Part shown: positions 1-11,494 of the stretch, piece by piece
How positions within the stretch are numbered: position 1 is the stretch's first letter
Layout: each line of letters opens with the position of its first letter
Notes under the pieces: generated by a model
Told to the model about the DNA's origin: nothing
The model's input: only the letters and a program-made list of their open reading frames with translations
Database searches by the model: none
Assembly (NCBI GenBank): GCA_965240325.2
Contig: OZ251246.1
Coordinates: 496,001 to 560,000 of the forward strand
Direction: 5' to 3'
DNA length: 64,000 nt
From: Rebecca billardiae RCC1528
Taxonomy: Eukaryota > Haptophyta
Made by a program: the position numbers and the translations under genes

Positions 1-3000
1 GCAGTCCGGGCACGAGCACGTCTTGCACACCGTGTGCGGGCAGACCGCGCCCGACAGGCAACATTGCGCAATGCTGCCTGGGCCACATGCGCGCGGGTCG
101 CACGTGCCGCCGCCTTCGCACTGGGCGTAGGGCGATTCGGGCGGCGAGGGCAACGAGGGCGCGGGCGTGGGCGCGGCCCCGCTCGGAGCGCCGCCCGCCT
201 TGGGCTCGGGCCGGGCCGGGCGGAAGCGCATGCCGCCGCCGCCGCCGGATTTGCCGCCGCGGCGTCGCACGGGGCCGCGGCCGCCGGGCCCAGCGCCGCC
301 GTTCGCTAAGTCACGGCCGCCGCCCGGGCCCGCGCCGCCCGCGCCCGCCTCGCCGCCCGCGGGCGCGGGCGCGGCGCCGCCGCCGCTCTGCGTCGTCGTC
401 GCGAGCGAGGCCAGCCCGATCAGCAGGATCAGAAGGCCGAGGACCGCGACGCCCACGCGGCAGCGCCGACCGGCTGTCGACGGCGACTGTAGCAGCTCCC
501 ACCAGCGCAGCACGCGCTCGCGCGCGCGAGAGAAGACGGTGCGGGCGATCCCGGCGGCGCGCTCGGCGAGCACGCGCGCGCCCGCCGCGACGACGACCCA
601 CGCGGCGTGCACGCGCGCGCACACGGCACGCCAGCCGCGTGCGCACGCGGCGGCCGCGCGCCCCGCCCCGATTCGAATGCGCGCCCAACCGTCTGCGGCC
701 GCATGCGCGACAGAGTTGGGCACAGCGCGGCGCGCGGCCTTGCCCGCGCGCTTGGCCGCGCGGCCGACGGCTTTGCCGGCGAGCATCGCGCCGACGAGCA
801 CGGCGAGGACGGCCGTGGCCAGCCCGCCGCGGAACCCGCCCTTGCCCGCCGCCGCCTCCAGGCCGCGCGCCCAGTGCGGCTGCGCGACCTCCGCGCCGTC
901 CGCCACTCGCTCCGCGTCGTCCGAGGTCGAGCCGGAATCGGACTCGGAGGAGCCCCCGGACTGGCCGGCGGGGATGCGCTCGGCGGACTCCTGGTCTGGG
1001 CCCTCGCCCTCGGGCAGCAGCTTCGCGCTGTGCTCGGAGTGCGCCTCGGCCTTCTTCTTCTGCGCGCGAGACCAGTCGCTCACCTGCTGTGCCGCGGCCG
1101 GCGCGACCGAGATGAGCAGGACGACGCCGATCATGAAGGAGCCCGCGATCGTGGCCCAGAGGGCGGCGGAGCGGCCGCGGCCGCTGCGCCGCGGCGGCGG
1201 CGGCACGGTGCCGCCACCGCCCGCCGGGACGGCGGGCGGCAGCGGCGGCAGCGGCGGGAAGGGCACGGCGGGCGGCGCGGGCGCCACGCCGCCGCCGCCG
1301 CCGCCGCTCGGCATGCCGGGCGGCGAGGGCGAGGGCGAGGGCGGGAGCGGCGGGAATGGCGGCGGCGGCGGCGAGGGCGAGAGGATGCGCGGGCTGAGCG
1401 GCGGCGGCGGCGAGTACGGCGGTGGCGGCGAGAAGGGCGGCGGCGGCGACTCGTCGTGCGGCAGCAGCGCCGCTTCGCACTGCGCTTCCGGTGGCCAAAC
1501 GTCCGGGCTCCCGGACCCAGCGCCGGAGGACTTGCTCGCTTGGAGCTGCGGCCGGGTCGCGATCCAGTAGAGCGTCGCGGTGCGGCTGTTGCCGTTGCCT
1601 GCCGGCGCCTCGCCCGAGAAGACCGAGTCCGGGAGCGCGAGCGCCTCCTCCCACGCCTGCGGCGGCGGCGGCGGAGGGCGACGGGCGAGGGCGGCGCGCG
1701 CGCGGGCGCATCGCGATGAGCCCACGCTGCGCGCCCTCCTCGGGGCGGTGCGCGCGGGGCGCGCGCGCGGTGCGCGCTGCCGTGCGCCGCGCACCTTGGT
1801 CGGCTCGAGGATCGCGCGCTGCATGGTGAAGAGCGTCACCCAGCCGTCCTTCACGCACGCGCCCGACATGCCGCAGTCCTTCGCGCCGATCGGGTACGAC
1901 GCGTTCACGAAGCCCGGCTGCAGGTAGTACTCGGATGGCGGGATGAACGGCACCATTTGAATGCCGTGCACCATGTACGCCGAGCCGCCAAACCAGGTCT
2001 GATACTGCGCGAGGTTCTGCCAGAGGATGCCCATCAGCGTCTTCTCGTGCAGGATCGGCGGGTACACCGCCGAGCCGGGCGGGATCTGCCAGTACGTCTG
2101 CGCGGCCTTCACCTCGGCCGCGAGCGCCACACGCCCCCAATCTCGCATCGAGTGGTCGCCCAGTGCGTCGCCGAGCAGCTGAAGGCCGTAGTACGCGTTG
2201 ATCGACTCGGAGGTGGACTCCTGGTTGTGCCCGTTGCGGTACGGCTTGCCGCCGCCGAGCGCGATCCCGCTCGCCCAGCTCCACCCCGTGTACCAGTCCT
2301 TGTGCCGCCACACGGGGAAGTACGGGTCATCGGCCGACGGGTTCGCAATGTCGCGAGCATACAGAAGAAGTCGCTCCCGGTGCTCGGCCGCCCACTCGGG
2401 GTCGAGGCGCGCGGCGACGGCGGCGGCGAAGATGTGGTAGCCCCAGTGGAAGTGGTGGTCGTTGTAGTACGCGTTGCCTGCGCGCGGCGGGGCGCGCGGC
2501 ACGCCGAGCGCGCGCGGCCGCGTCGGCGCCGCGGGCAGGCGCTCTCTCGCGCACGCCCGCGCCGCCGCCCGCCCGCGCCGCGCCCGCGCCGCCGCCCGCC
2601 CGCGCCGCGCCCGCGCCGCCGCCCGCCCGCGCGCGCACCAAAGTCCATGCCTGGATCGGTGAAGGTCGGGCAGTCGTCGGGCGCGCCCGCGTTCTTGCAG
2701 TACGCCTGCGACGGCTCGCAGTGGCACTGGTCGGCGGGCAGCACATTAGGATTGCAACCCTTCGGCTCACAATCGTCGTAGAGACACCCACAGGAGATAT
2801 AGCCGCCCCAGCTGTGAGGGCGCGCGCGCGCGCGGCGGCGGCCGGGCGGGCGCGCGGGCGAGGAGGGTCACGCGGCGCGCGCGGGTGTGAGGGACGGGAT
2901 CCAATGCTCGCGGTGGCCGCCTCCGCGCGTCGCCGCCCCCCGCGCTCGCGCAGCTCACGACACAACCGCCACCGCGCGGCCCTCCAGGCGCCTCGCTCGC

Positions 3001-4472
3001 TCTGTCCCCCAGGCGCAGAGCCACGCCTTGCAGCAGCAGCACTAGTGGCGCACCGCGCCGCGCCGCAGCGCAGCGCACCGCGCGGCACCGCGCCGCAGCG
3101 AAGCGCAGCGCAGCGCAGCGCAACGCAGCGAACCGCGCCGCACCGCGCCGCACCGCGCCGCACCGCACTGCGCCGCGCCGCAGCGCGATCCCGCGGCGCA
3201 GCTCACCTCGCGTCATAAACAAACTCGTTGTGACCCTCGCCACGTGCGTACGTGCCGACGAGCGACGCGAGGTGCCGCCCGATCTGCCGCGCCGTCGAGT
3301 GCTCGCCGAGCTCCTCCGCGATCAGCGCGAGCTGCCCGATCCGCTGCAGCATCTTACCCGCATTATATGGGTCGCCCGCGCCGATAATATAATTCACGGG
3401 GACCTCCCACGATGCGTCGCCCTGCAGCGCGGCGAGCAGCGCCGGTTTGTACTTCTCGGCGATGCCGTGGCGCGAGAACCACGAGATCGGCAGCAGCGCG
3501 TACGGCAGCAGCCTGCGCGCACGCGCAGGGTGTAGCGCACATGCGGGTGGCGCCGAGGGCGGGCGAGCGCACGGGAGACGAAGTTGCCGGGAAGTTGCCG
3601 GGAAGTTGCCGGGAAGTGACCACGCGCACAAGCAGAGGGCGTGGCGTGGCACGGCGGCGCGCAGCGCGCAGGGGGGGCCGTGAGGGGCGTGTGGACGGGC
3701 GGGCGTCGTCGTCGGCGGGGGCACGTGCCCCACGCAGCTCCCGCGGCGCGCGCCGCGGCCGCCACACAACCCGAAGCCCAACCAACCCGAAAAAAACCCA
3801 AACAAATAAATATACACAATAAATAAACCCCCGGCCCGCTCCACCAGTTGACCGCCACGAGCCCTCGCCGTCCCGCGAGCGCGCGCGCCCGGCCGCGCAG
3901 CGCAGCCACGCACCACTCGTTGCCCACGACGAGGCTGAGGTTGCCGTTGAGGTTGCGGTGGAACACGTCGGTATGCGCGAGCGTCTGCCCGTCCCCCGAG
4001 CACAGCCCCATCTGCCGGTGGTGCTCCATCGCCGCCATCGCCACCGGCGCCTCTGGCACGCGCGGCTCCTTGCCGCCGCGCGCATACGGCATTCGCCTCG
4101 TGCGCCACCGGATGCGAAGCAGCGCCTCGTCGCCGCCCTTGGTGTTGAGGTCGATCTCCGCGCCGACGGGGTAGGTCTCGTGGTGCAGGTGCAGCGCCTC
4201 CTCGAACCGCGCCTTCTCCGGCTTCGCCGGCGGCGCTTTGGCGCAGTGGAACGCGGAGCGGCCGAGCGTGCAGTTGTTGGTGACGGCGGCGCGCACGACA
4301 CCCGTGATCGGGTGGCGGGCGGCGAGGATGCCGCCGTCCATCTGGCAGCCCACCTGCGGGCGGGTGCGGACGCGGGGAGGAGGGCGTGGCGGGCGCGCGG
4401 ACGCGGGCGGGGCCGTCAGGCGCCGCGCGGGGCCCCCGGGCGCGTCCGCGGCAGCGCGGTCACATTGACGCC

Positions 4473-4506
<34 letters not shown>

Positions 4507-5242
4507 GTGCCTGCATCGTGTGCGAGGACCAGATGGTCCAGGTCTCGTCGGACTGCACGAGCACGACCTCGAACTTGCGCCCCTCGAACCGCCCCGGGCA
4601 CTTGCCCACCACGCCGTCCACCGTCAGCCCGATGTTCGGGTCGAGCGACTGCGGTGTGTCGAAGACGGGGGTAGCGTTTCGGTACTCCATCGTTAAGTAG
4701 GGCGAGCCGCGCACGATGGGGGAGGAGGCGGAGGGCGAGGACGAGGGTGAGCCCCAGCCGAGCGTGACCGAGAGCGGGTCGTGCGACAGCACCTTGTGCC
4801 CCAGCGGCACGTCCTTCGCGCCGAGCGTCACGAAATTAATATTCGAGTCGAATCCGTTCTCAATCTGGTTCGCCTGCGCGAGCACGAACGGCGTGGCGGC
4901 GGAGAGGCCGCGCTTCGCCGCCCAGAGGATGAACGGGATGGCGAAGCCGTTCGCGTTCTCCATCTCCGACGGGCCCTGCCCGAGCACCATCATCGTCCAC
5001 CAGTTGTTCGTCGGGCGCGCGAACGAGCCGGTCGCGTCGCGCTCGCCCTCGGCCACGTCAAAGCGGTCCGGGTCCGGGGCCTCCTTCTCGCCGCGGCGGA
5101 TCGCCGTCACGCCCAGGTCGGCGGGGTTCATCGTCGAGTACGGCTGCGCGCTCGCGCCGTGCGCACCGACCGCGGCGAGCACCGAGGCCGCGAGCACGCC
5201 GAGTGCGCGGCGCGGCGCGGCGCACGCCGCGCGACGCGCCAT
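1..5242 (-). CDS. GH81 endo-beta-1,3-glucanase with membrane segments and Cys-rich tail (3' end missing)
   Basis: Predicted secreted or membrane-tethered glycoside hydrolase family 81 enzyme that cleaves beta-1,3-glucan (laminarin or chrysolaminarin type). Six exons read on the minus strand: 5242-4511, 4353-3914, 3512-3207, 2811-2639, 2477-1795 and 1656-1 (runs off the window), 1330 codons so far, all junctions in phase. Family motifs in order are PTNNWWTMMVLGQG, GSPYLTMEYRN, LPYALLPISWFSRHG, YNDHHFHWGYHIF (joined across the 2638-2478 intron), DIANPSADDPYFPVWRHKDW and NGHNQESTSESINAYYG. In characterised GH81 enzymes the Asp of DHHFH and the two Glu of ESTSE form the active site, and all are present. 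The N-terminus has a signal-peptide-like stretch (LGVLAASVLAAVGAHGASA); Met at 5263 is an alternative start. After the catalytic module come a Pro-rich linker, a hydrophobic segment (IAGSFMIGVVLLISVA), two more hydrophobic segments (ATAVLAVLVGAMLAG, VAVLGLLILLIGLASL) and a tail with ten Cys. Intron 1 (4510-4354) starts with GC rather than GT. Confidence 0.87.
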
Positions 5243-6090
5243 CGGCACGCGCGAGCCCGCCATCGGCGGGGTGGCGAGGATGCAGGCGCTCGCGCAGTCG
5301 TCGCCCGGTCGCGCCGCCGGGCTCGAGCCGCTGCCCTGCTGTCGCGCAGCTGCTCCCACTCCACTCGCGCTCGCACTCGACGCGCGCGCGCTTTGTCGCC
5401 GGAGGCGACGGTGCCGGTTGGGCTTGCTCAGGGGCAACGAGCGCGCGCGCCCACCGGTGCATCGCTCTGCATCCCGCCCGCCCCGCGGCGTGGGGAAAAC
5501 GCGGGTCGCGTGGACGCGGGCTTTCTTGGCAGAGCTTCCCCGTGACTTGTTCATCAAATATTCATCGAGCGCGCGACGTCAGCTGTGTTGAGTAAAACCA
5601 ATCGCATGCATCAAATCATTCGCGTGGCAACGTCGAGAACCGTCGAGATACATACATGAGATGCCTCATCACGCCTGTCCCCCTCATCGCCTGGTCCACC
5701 GATACTTACGCGATATTTTCTTTTCGCGCGCGAGTTTTCTTGCCGCGGTGCGGATGACCGTTGGTCATGGACACCGCGGCTCCCCGTGGAGCCGCTCGCG
5801 CCTACCCCGCCTGACGAATCTGGGGGCTTCCAGCTCATCGCCCGGGCGCGTGCGCCCAGCTCGGCTGAGCAGGCGCACCGTCCGTGCATCACACAGCTGC
5901 TCGTCCGCCGCCGCCGAGGCCGGGTTCGCCCACGGACCGTGCCCTGAGTAACGGAACAAACGCGGCTGGCCGACCCCGCCGCCGCCCGCCCTCGACCGAC
6001 TCCGCCGAAGTCGCACGCTGTGAGTGTGGGCGGCGCGTGGCTGCGCGCCCACCTTCCTTCCCAACTGCCTCGCGCTCGGTGCGCGCTCGC
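5243..6090. other. Intergenic spacer between the GH81 and DXR genes
   Basis: No open frame here carries a recognisable motif. It holds the 5' flank of the GH81 gene and the 3' flank of DXR. The piece around 5540-5760 is less GC-rich than the surrounding DNA. Confidence 0.5.
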
Positions 6091-8249
6091 TCAGCTGATG
6101 AGCACGCCGCCAGCGGCCACCTTCTCCGCCTCGACGTCCACCTGCGCGCGCGCCCACTCGTCGATGCGCAGCAAATCCTCGAGCTGCGGCTCAGCCAGCC
6201 AGCCGTCCGCCTCGTGCGCCGCCATCGCCTGCTCGATCACCTTCGGGATCCCGAAGAAGTCGAATTTGCCCTGCCGGAACAGCTCGTTGGCGCGCTCGTT
6301 CGCCGCGTTGAGCACGCACGTCATGGTGCCGCCCTTCCGCCCAGCCTTGTACGCGAGCGGGATACATGGGTACTTCTCAAAGTCCGGCCCTTTGAACGTC
6401 ATCTGCGAGAGCTGCACCAGGTCGAACTTCTCGTCGATCCCGCGGCCGTAGTCGACGCGGATCCGGTGCGGCCACGACATCGCGTACAGGATCGGCAGGC
6501 GCATGTCCGGCCAGCCGAGCTGCGCGATCACCGAAGAGTCCGCCGTCTCAATCGCCGAGTGGATGATGGACTGCGGGTGGACGACAATGTCGATGTCGTC
6601 GTAGTCCACGCCGAAGAGATAGTGTGCCTCGATCACCTGGCCGCACAATGGCGGAATCGCATGAACGCAAGAAAGAAATAGGGGCGGGAGAGAGAGGGGC
6701 GCGCCGTGTGAGCACGCAGCGGCGGGGCGGTGCGCCGCGCGCGGGCGCGCACGCCGGCCGACGGCAGGGCACGCGGCAGCCTCGCGCGACCGACCCATCC
6801 ATCGCAGTCCGCGCCGCCCCCGGAGGGAGTGCCGGCCCGCATCCACGCCCGGCCCGCCACCCCGGCGCGTGCCGCCGCCTCCGACCCGACACACAGCCAG
6901 TGTCGCGCCGGCGACACACGGCGCCCGGCGCGCCCGGTGCCGGCTGGGGCGTGGGCGCGCGCCGGGCCGTGGGCGCCCCAACGCGAGGCGGAGCGAGCGG
7001 CAGCCGGCGCGCGCGCGCGCGCCCGCCGGCCCCGCGCAGCGCGCTCTCTCACCTCGAGCCCCTTGTTCATCATCGTGCTCGAGTCGACGGTGATTTTGGC
7101 GCCCATATCCCAATTTGGGTGCGTGCTCGCCTTCTTGCGGATGAACTCGGGGTCTGTGCGCGGCGGCGGGCCGCGCGGGCGGGCAGGGTGCGCCGGGCTC
7201 AGCTCGTGCCCGAGCCCCGACCGGTAGGGCGGCCAGCCGTGGCGGCGCGGCGGGTTGCGCCGTGGGTGGGGGACGCTACGGGAGCGCGCGCGCGCGCGCG
7301 CCACGGCGGACGCCGCAGCAGCCTCGCCCGCGCGCGCGCGGCCCTGCCCCAGACCGCTTCGCCCCGCCCCGCCCCGCCCCACACGGCGCGCAGCGCGCGA
7401 CCTCCTCGCACGCTCACATCCCCGCGGGCGGAGCTCGCCTTCGCACGGGACCACCCCGCCGGGCCGAAAGTGCATGCACGCACCCTCTGCGTTCTTCGCT
7501 CTGAGCTCCTCGGCGGAAAAGTCGCGGAACGCGCCGCCCGAGGCGGTGAGGATGACGCGGCGGAGCGCGCCCGGGGGCACGCCCTGGAGGCACTGGAAGA
7601 TGGCCGAGTGCTCCGAGTCCGCCGCCGTCATCTTCGCGCCGTGCTTCTCGAGCAGCGGCAGGATGATCGGCCCGCCCGAAATCAAAGTCTCCTTGTTGGC
7701 GAGCGCGATCGTGCGGCCGAGCTTGATCGCCTCGATGGTCGGGAGGAGGCCGGCGACGCCGACGACGCCGGTGACCACGGTGTCCGCGCCCGCCGCCGTC
7801 GCCACGGCCGTCTGCCCCTCTGGGCCCGTCACGATCGTCGGCGCGTCCGCGCCGAGCGCGGCGAGGCGCTCGCGCAGCTCGCCCTCCTTCTCCGTGGCGG
7901 CGAGGCCGACGACGGACGGTCGGAACTCGGCGATCTGCTTGGCGAGCAGCTCGACGTTGGCGCCGGCGGAGATCGCGACCACCTCGAACTGCTCGGGGTA
8001 CTCGCGGATGATGTCCAGCGTCTGCGTGCCGATCGATCCGGTCGAGCCGAGCAGCGCGACGTGCTTGCGCGGGTTGTCGTCGAGCGCGCGCTTCACGTAG
8101 TCGCGCATCGCGTCCGGCGTGCCAAAGGGCGCGGCGTGGCCGGCCATCCGCGGCTGGGCACGTGCACCGAGCGGCCGCCCGCGGCACGACGCCGCGCGCG
8201 ACGGCGCCGTCGCGCCGAGCAGCCCGAGCGTGGCGATCGCGAGCATCAT
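6091..8249 (-). CDS. DXR: 1-deoxy-D-xylulose 5-phosphate reductoisomerase (plastid MEP pathway)
   Basis: Converts 1-deoxy-D-xylulose 5-phosphate to 2-C-methyl-D-erythritol 4-phosphate with NADPH, an early step of plastid isoprenoid synthesis. Three exons, 8249-7484, 7153-7053 and 6636-6091, give 470 residues; introns are 330 bp (GTGCGT..CAG) and 416 bp (GTGAGA..CAG). Motifs: NADPH loop [30 protein letters not shown], metal and substrate residues in [26 protein letters not shown] followed by [13 protein letters not shown] (the last joined across intron 2), and a C-terminal helical domain ending near [12 protein letters not shown]. The start Met at 8249 is chosen because it opens a hydrophobic leader ([19 protein letters not shown]) followed by an Arg-rich region, as in bipartite signal plus transit peptides of secondary plastids. 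An upstream in-frame Met at 8327 would place charged residues before the leader. Function is confident; targeting is inferred. Confidence 0.95.
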
Positions 8250-8458
8250 GCCGTGGTGGTCCAGCCGCGGCCAGGCTAATGAGTGCGCGCCGTGGGCCGT
8301 GGCCGGCAAGTGGCGGCGGCCCCACACGGGCGGTCACGATGGCGTCGTCCCGTTTTTTGTTTTTTTTACTTTTTTTCAGGAAAGACTCTGCTCAGTGTCA
8401 TCAGCTCAGCCGATCGACGACGTCGACTCACTCGGGCCCGCTCTCACGGGCACGGCTC
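8250..8458. other. Short spacer with an A-rich tract (minus strand)
   Basis: Holds the 3' flank of the upstream minus-strand gene and the promoter side of DXR. On the minus strand, 8345-8381 is A-rich and interrupted by single C, T or G bases, the only such tract in an otherwise GC-rich neighbourhood. Confidence 0.4.
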
Positions 8459-9829
8459 TCAAGGGCGCAGCAGCGCGCGCACGGCGCGGCTGCCGCGCCG
8501 CAGCGCGCGCGCGACGTCTTCGTAGTTGTGGATCTTCTCGCGGTGGCTCGACGGCGGGTGCCGCTTCCCCGCGTACGGCATCAACTCGCGCTCGATCAGG
8601 TGCAGCGGCACGCGCAGGCCCCAGCCCGCAAGCACCTCGGCAAACGCGAGTGCGGAGCGGCCGAGATTGGACACCGAGTACGTGTGCGCCGCCATGTCCT
8701 CGTACGTCACGACGTGCTTGTGCACGTGGATCCCCTTGTGCACGAAGCGCGACCGCTCCGCCGCGCCGCTCGCGCGCAGCTTGCGCTCGAGCCGCGTCGC
8801 CAGGTGCTCGGTGTTCACGTGAGCCATCACAGGCGTACTCAGGCCGCGCTCCTCGCGCCGGCGCCGCTCAAAGCAGAGTCGCGACTTGGAGCCGTTGGCG
8901 AAGACGGCGTGGCCGAGGTGCTTCTCCTTCGCGAGGTCGAAGCAGTCGAGGATCTGGCACACCATCTCGTCCAGCGCGTTCGCGCGCCACGCGAACACCG
9001 AGCGCACGCCCAGCCGATGGAACGTCTTTGCCATCGACGTCGTCAGCTCGAATGTATCCGCCTTGAAAATTAAGGTGTGGCCGAGCTCGGCGGCGTGCGC
9101 GTACGACTCCCTGAACGCGCGCGTGGTGGAGTGCGTCGCCGAGTAGTACTTGTTGAACTTGGGCCGGAGCAGCTCGAACGCCCCGCCCGCCACCTTCACC
9201 GCCGTCGTGTTGCCCACCAGCATCCGCAGCGTTCGGAGCGCGAAAGTGCTCCCGGAGCAGCCGTGCATGATAATGGCACGCGGCGCGAGGTCGGGCCTGC
9301 CGTGGACGAGGCCGATGCCCGAGGGGGACTGCTCGGCGGTGCCGGGCGCGCGTGCGTACGGCGCTTGCCGCCAGGGCGGGTGCCACTGCCCCTGCGCATC
9401 CGTGCGCACGCCGTCGCCGCCACCGCCGTCGTCACCGGTCGCCGATCGAATCAGGCTCCTCATGACTCGCCTCGCGCCCGCGGTGAGCCCGCGCAGGGGC
9501 TGTGGCGTGGGCAGCGGGCGCGCGTGCGGGGCAGCGTCCTCATCGGCGTCATCCTCCCCACCGTCGGCGCCGCCTTCCTCGTCGCCTTCGCCGCCATAGT
9601 CGTCGTCGGCCACGGCGAGCTCTGCAAGAACCTTCTCAACCTCGACCTGTGAAACGGCCGAACGGAGGCCAAGGGCGGCGTCGGGGGCACGCTGCGACGC
9701 GCTCGAGGCGAGCGTGACGATGGTGATTGCCACCGCGCACGCGAGCAGCCCCTTGGGCGACTTGAGGCCCGCGGCTGGTCGCGGCGACTGCATCATCGGA
9801 GGCGCCACCTGTTCGGTCGCGGCCGCCAT
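8459..9829 (-). CDS. Type II membrane sulfotransferase-like protein
   Basis: Single-exon gene of 456 residues. A short cytosolic N-terminus is followed by a signal anchor near residues 27-43 (GLLACAVAITIVTLASSAS), an acidic low-complexity stem (DDDYGGEGDEEGG) and a luminal catalytic-like domain. That domain opens with AIIMHGCSGSTFALRTLRML, which has the form of the 5'-phosphosulfate (PAPS-binding) loop of sulfotransferases, and later has SVFAWRANALDEMVCQILDC, where sulfotransferases usually carry an RNP-type loop. A Golgi carbohydrate sulfotransferase role is inferred from this architecture; the substrate is unknown. The start at 9829 is chosen because it is followed directly by the anchor; an upstream Met at 9952 is less likely. 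The gene shares a 126-bp divergent spacer with the next gene. Confidence 0.62.
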   Translation of the reverse strand: MAAATEQVAPPMMQSPRPAAGLKSPKGLLACAVAITIVTLASSASQRAPDAALGLRSAVSQVEVEKVLAELAVADDDYGGEGDEEGGADGGEDDADEDAAPHARPLPTPQPLRGLTAGARRVMRSLIRSATGDDGGGGDGVRTDAQGQWHPPWRQAPYARAPGTAEQSPSGIGLVHGRPDLAPRAIIMHGCSGSTFALRTLRMLVGNTTAVKVAGGAFELLRPKFNKYYSATHSTTRAFRESYAHAAELGHTLIFKADTFELTTSMAKTFHRLGVRSVFAWRANALDEMVCQILDCFDLAKEKHLGHAVFANGSKSRLCFERRRREERGLSTPVMAHVNTEHLATRLERKLRASGAAERSRFVHKGIHVHKHVVTYEDMAAHTYSVSNLGRSALAFAEVLAGWGLRVPLHLIERELMPYAGKRHPPSSHREKIHNYEDVARALRRGSRAVRALLRP

Positions 9830-9955
9830 GCCATGATGATCCTCCGACTCGCTGCAGTCGCCAGTCGCCAGTCGCCACAGATCTGCAGGCTGACGGTGCC
9901 GCGTGGAATCTGGGTCTCTCCGGGCTGATGCGTGAGGCGGTCGGGTCGGCAAGCA
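9830..9955. promoter_or_regulatory. Short divergent intergenic region (candidate bidirectional promoter)
   Basis: Only 126 bp separate the start codons of the sulfotransferase-like gene (minus) and the GT61-like gene (plus). Both predicted products are secretory-pathway carbohydrate-modifying proteins, so shared regulation is plausible. I see no clear TATA box. Confidence 0.4.
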
Positions 9956-11494
9956 ATGGCGCCGCCCAAGCCGATGGGGCGGCAGACATCATCCCTGCTG
10001 CTCGCGGTCATCGCGGCGGTGGTGTGCGACACGCCGCCCGGCGCCGCACCGGCCGGCAGCCACGCTCGCCGCCGAGCTCCCGCCGCCCTCTGCCCGCCAA
10101 GCGCCGACGCGTCGGCGCGGCTCGAGGCGGAGAATGCGCCGGACAAATCGCAGTTCAAGCGCGCGATCCAGGCACCGTCCCTGAACGGCACGTTTGTGCG
10201 CGGGCACTACGCGGCGGTGGTCGACGTGTCACAGCACACGGTGTCGCACCGTGTGGCGTGCACCGACGCGCTGTTCCGCACGCGCGCCGACGACGGCCCC
10301 GCCGATCCACCCGATGCGCTCGGAGCGATTGCGGAGGCGGCGGGCGTGCGCGCGCTCGCGCTCGCGTTCACCGCGCGCTTCAGCGGCGGCGGCGACTTCC
10401 ACCCGCCGTGGCGGTACGGACACGTGTGGTCGTACGTGCACGGCTTCTACTGCCGCCTCGCCGTGCCGCGCGCGCGCGCCCTCGAGGCGCGCCGCGTGGC
10501 CGCGCGCCCACCGCCGCCCCCGCTGCGGCTGTACCTGCCTGCGGGCGTGGCCGCGCATCCGCACGCGTTTGAGGAGATCGGCGCGCTGTTCAACGACTCG
10601 CGCGCGCTCGGGCTGGAGATTCGGCGCGCGTCGTGGGTCCCCTTCTGCGTGCGCGCGTGCTGCTACGCGCACGCGGGCGTGCCGCGCGCGCTGCGCGGCC
10701 GTGTCGCCCTTCTGCGATCATTGGTGCCTGGGCCGGATCGGATGGCTCCGCGCGCGTGCGCGCGGATGCGCGCGGACGCGCTGCGCGCGCTCGGCGCGGC
10801 GGAGGGGCCGCGCGACCAGGTGCTCTTCCTCTCCTCCGCGTCCTCCACCAACCGCCGCCGCTTCGCCGACGAGCGCGCGCTCGTGCGCGCGGCGCGCGCG
10901 TGGGCGCGCGCGCTCTCACCCCACCTGACATTTCAAAAGGTGAAGCTGTCGTCGTTGCGCTCGTACGCGGAGGAGGCGCGGCTGTTCGCGCGCGCGCGCG
11001 TGGTGATCGGCCTGTTTTCCTCCTCGCTGCACGGCTGCCGCTTCATGCGCCCGCCCGCGCTCGTCGTCGAGCTGCACGGCGCGCTCTACAATAACGCGCG
11101 CAACCACTTCCTGTACTATTCTTTGTGCGGGCTGCAGTACGGGCTGCTGCACGCGCCGCTCGCGGTGCCCGGCGCGCTGCCCGTGGCGGACGCGTCGACG
11201 GGCGAGCTGCGCTTCGAGGCGGACGCGGGGAACGTCGCCAACCTCTCCGCCGCCGAGCTGCGCGCGTTCCTTGAGCGCGTGCTCCCTGCCGAGCCGTCGG
11301 CCATCGTGGATTGGGAGGGAGTGCTGGGAGCATACGAGGCGGTGTTCGCCGCGCATCCGGACCCGCGCGTGCGCGGTGGGAGCGGCGGTCGGCGCCCGCC
11401 GGGCGACGGGCCCGCCGCGTCCGCGCACTACCGCGCCGCCTCGAAGCTGCCCGCGTGGCAAGTGCTCGGCCTCCATGACCGCCGCCATCGTTGA
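9956..11494 (+). CDS. GT61-like (DUF563) glycosyltransferase
   Basis: Single-exon gene of 512 residues from Met at 9956. The start is chosen because it is followed by a short hydrophobic segment, SSLLLAVIAAVVCDTPPG, suited to a signal peptide or anchor. The C-terminal half has VVIGLFSSSLHGCRFMRPPA followed by VVELHG, matching the block in GT61 proteins where a GAgl(T/S)N..FM..ga.vvEi pattern precedes the C-terminus. It also has DQVLFLSSASSTNRRRFADE, comparable to the strand-loop before the donor site. Such enzymes transfer pentose or GlcNAc in the ER or Golgi; the substrate here cannot be told. The usual Gly-Ala of the signature is replaced by FSSSLHG, so it is a divergent member. Confidence 0.6.
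   Translation: MAPPKPMGRQTSSLLLAVIAAVVCDTPPGAAPAGSHARRRAPAALCPPSADASARLEAENAPDKSQFKRAIQAPSLNGTFVRGHYAAVVDVSQHTVSHRVACTDALFRTRADDGPADPPDALGAIAEAAGVRALALAFTARFSGGGDFHPPWRYGHVWSYVHGFYCRLAVPRARALEARRVAARPPPPPLRLYLPAGVAAHPHAFEEIGALFNDSRALGLEIRRASWVPFCVRACCYAHAGVPRALRGRVALLRSLVPGPDRMAPRACARMRADALRALGAAEGPRDQVLFLSSASSTNRRRFADERALVRAARAWARALSPHLTFQKVKLSSLRSYAEEARLFARARVVIGLFSSSLHGCRFMRPPALVVELHGALYNNARNHFLYYSLCGLQYGLLHAPLAVPGALPVADASTGELRFEADAGNVANLSAAELRAFLERVLPAEPSAIVDWEGVLGAYEAVFAAHPDPRVRGGSGGRRPPGDGPAASAHYRAASKLPAWQVLGLHDRRHR

Noticed and set aside
311-2311. Long minus-strand open frame of 666 residues overlapping the GH81 gene
   Set aside because: It is an Arg/Ala-rich shadow frame caused by high GC; the overlapping frame carries conserved GH81 motifs and in-phase introns.
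3055-3180. CGCCGCACCG-type direct repeats as a possible CRISPR-like or regulatory array
   Set aside because: They lie entirely inside a GH81 intron and are simple GC-rich minisatellite DNA without unique spacers.
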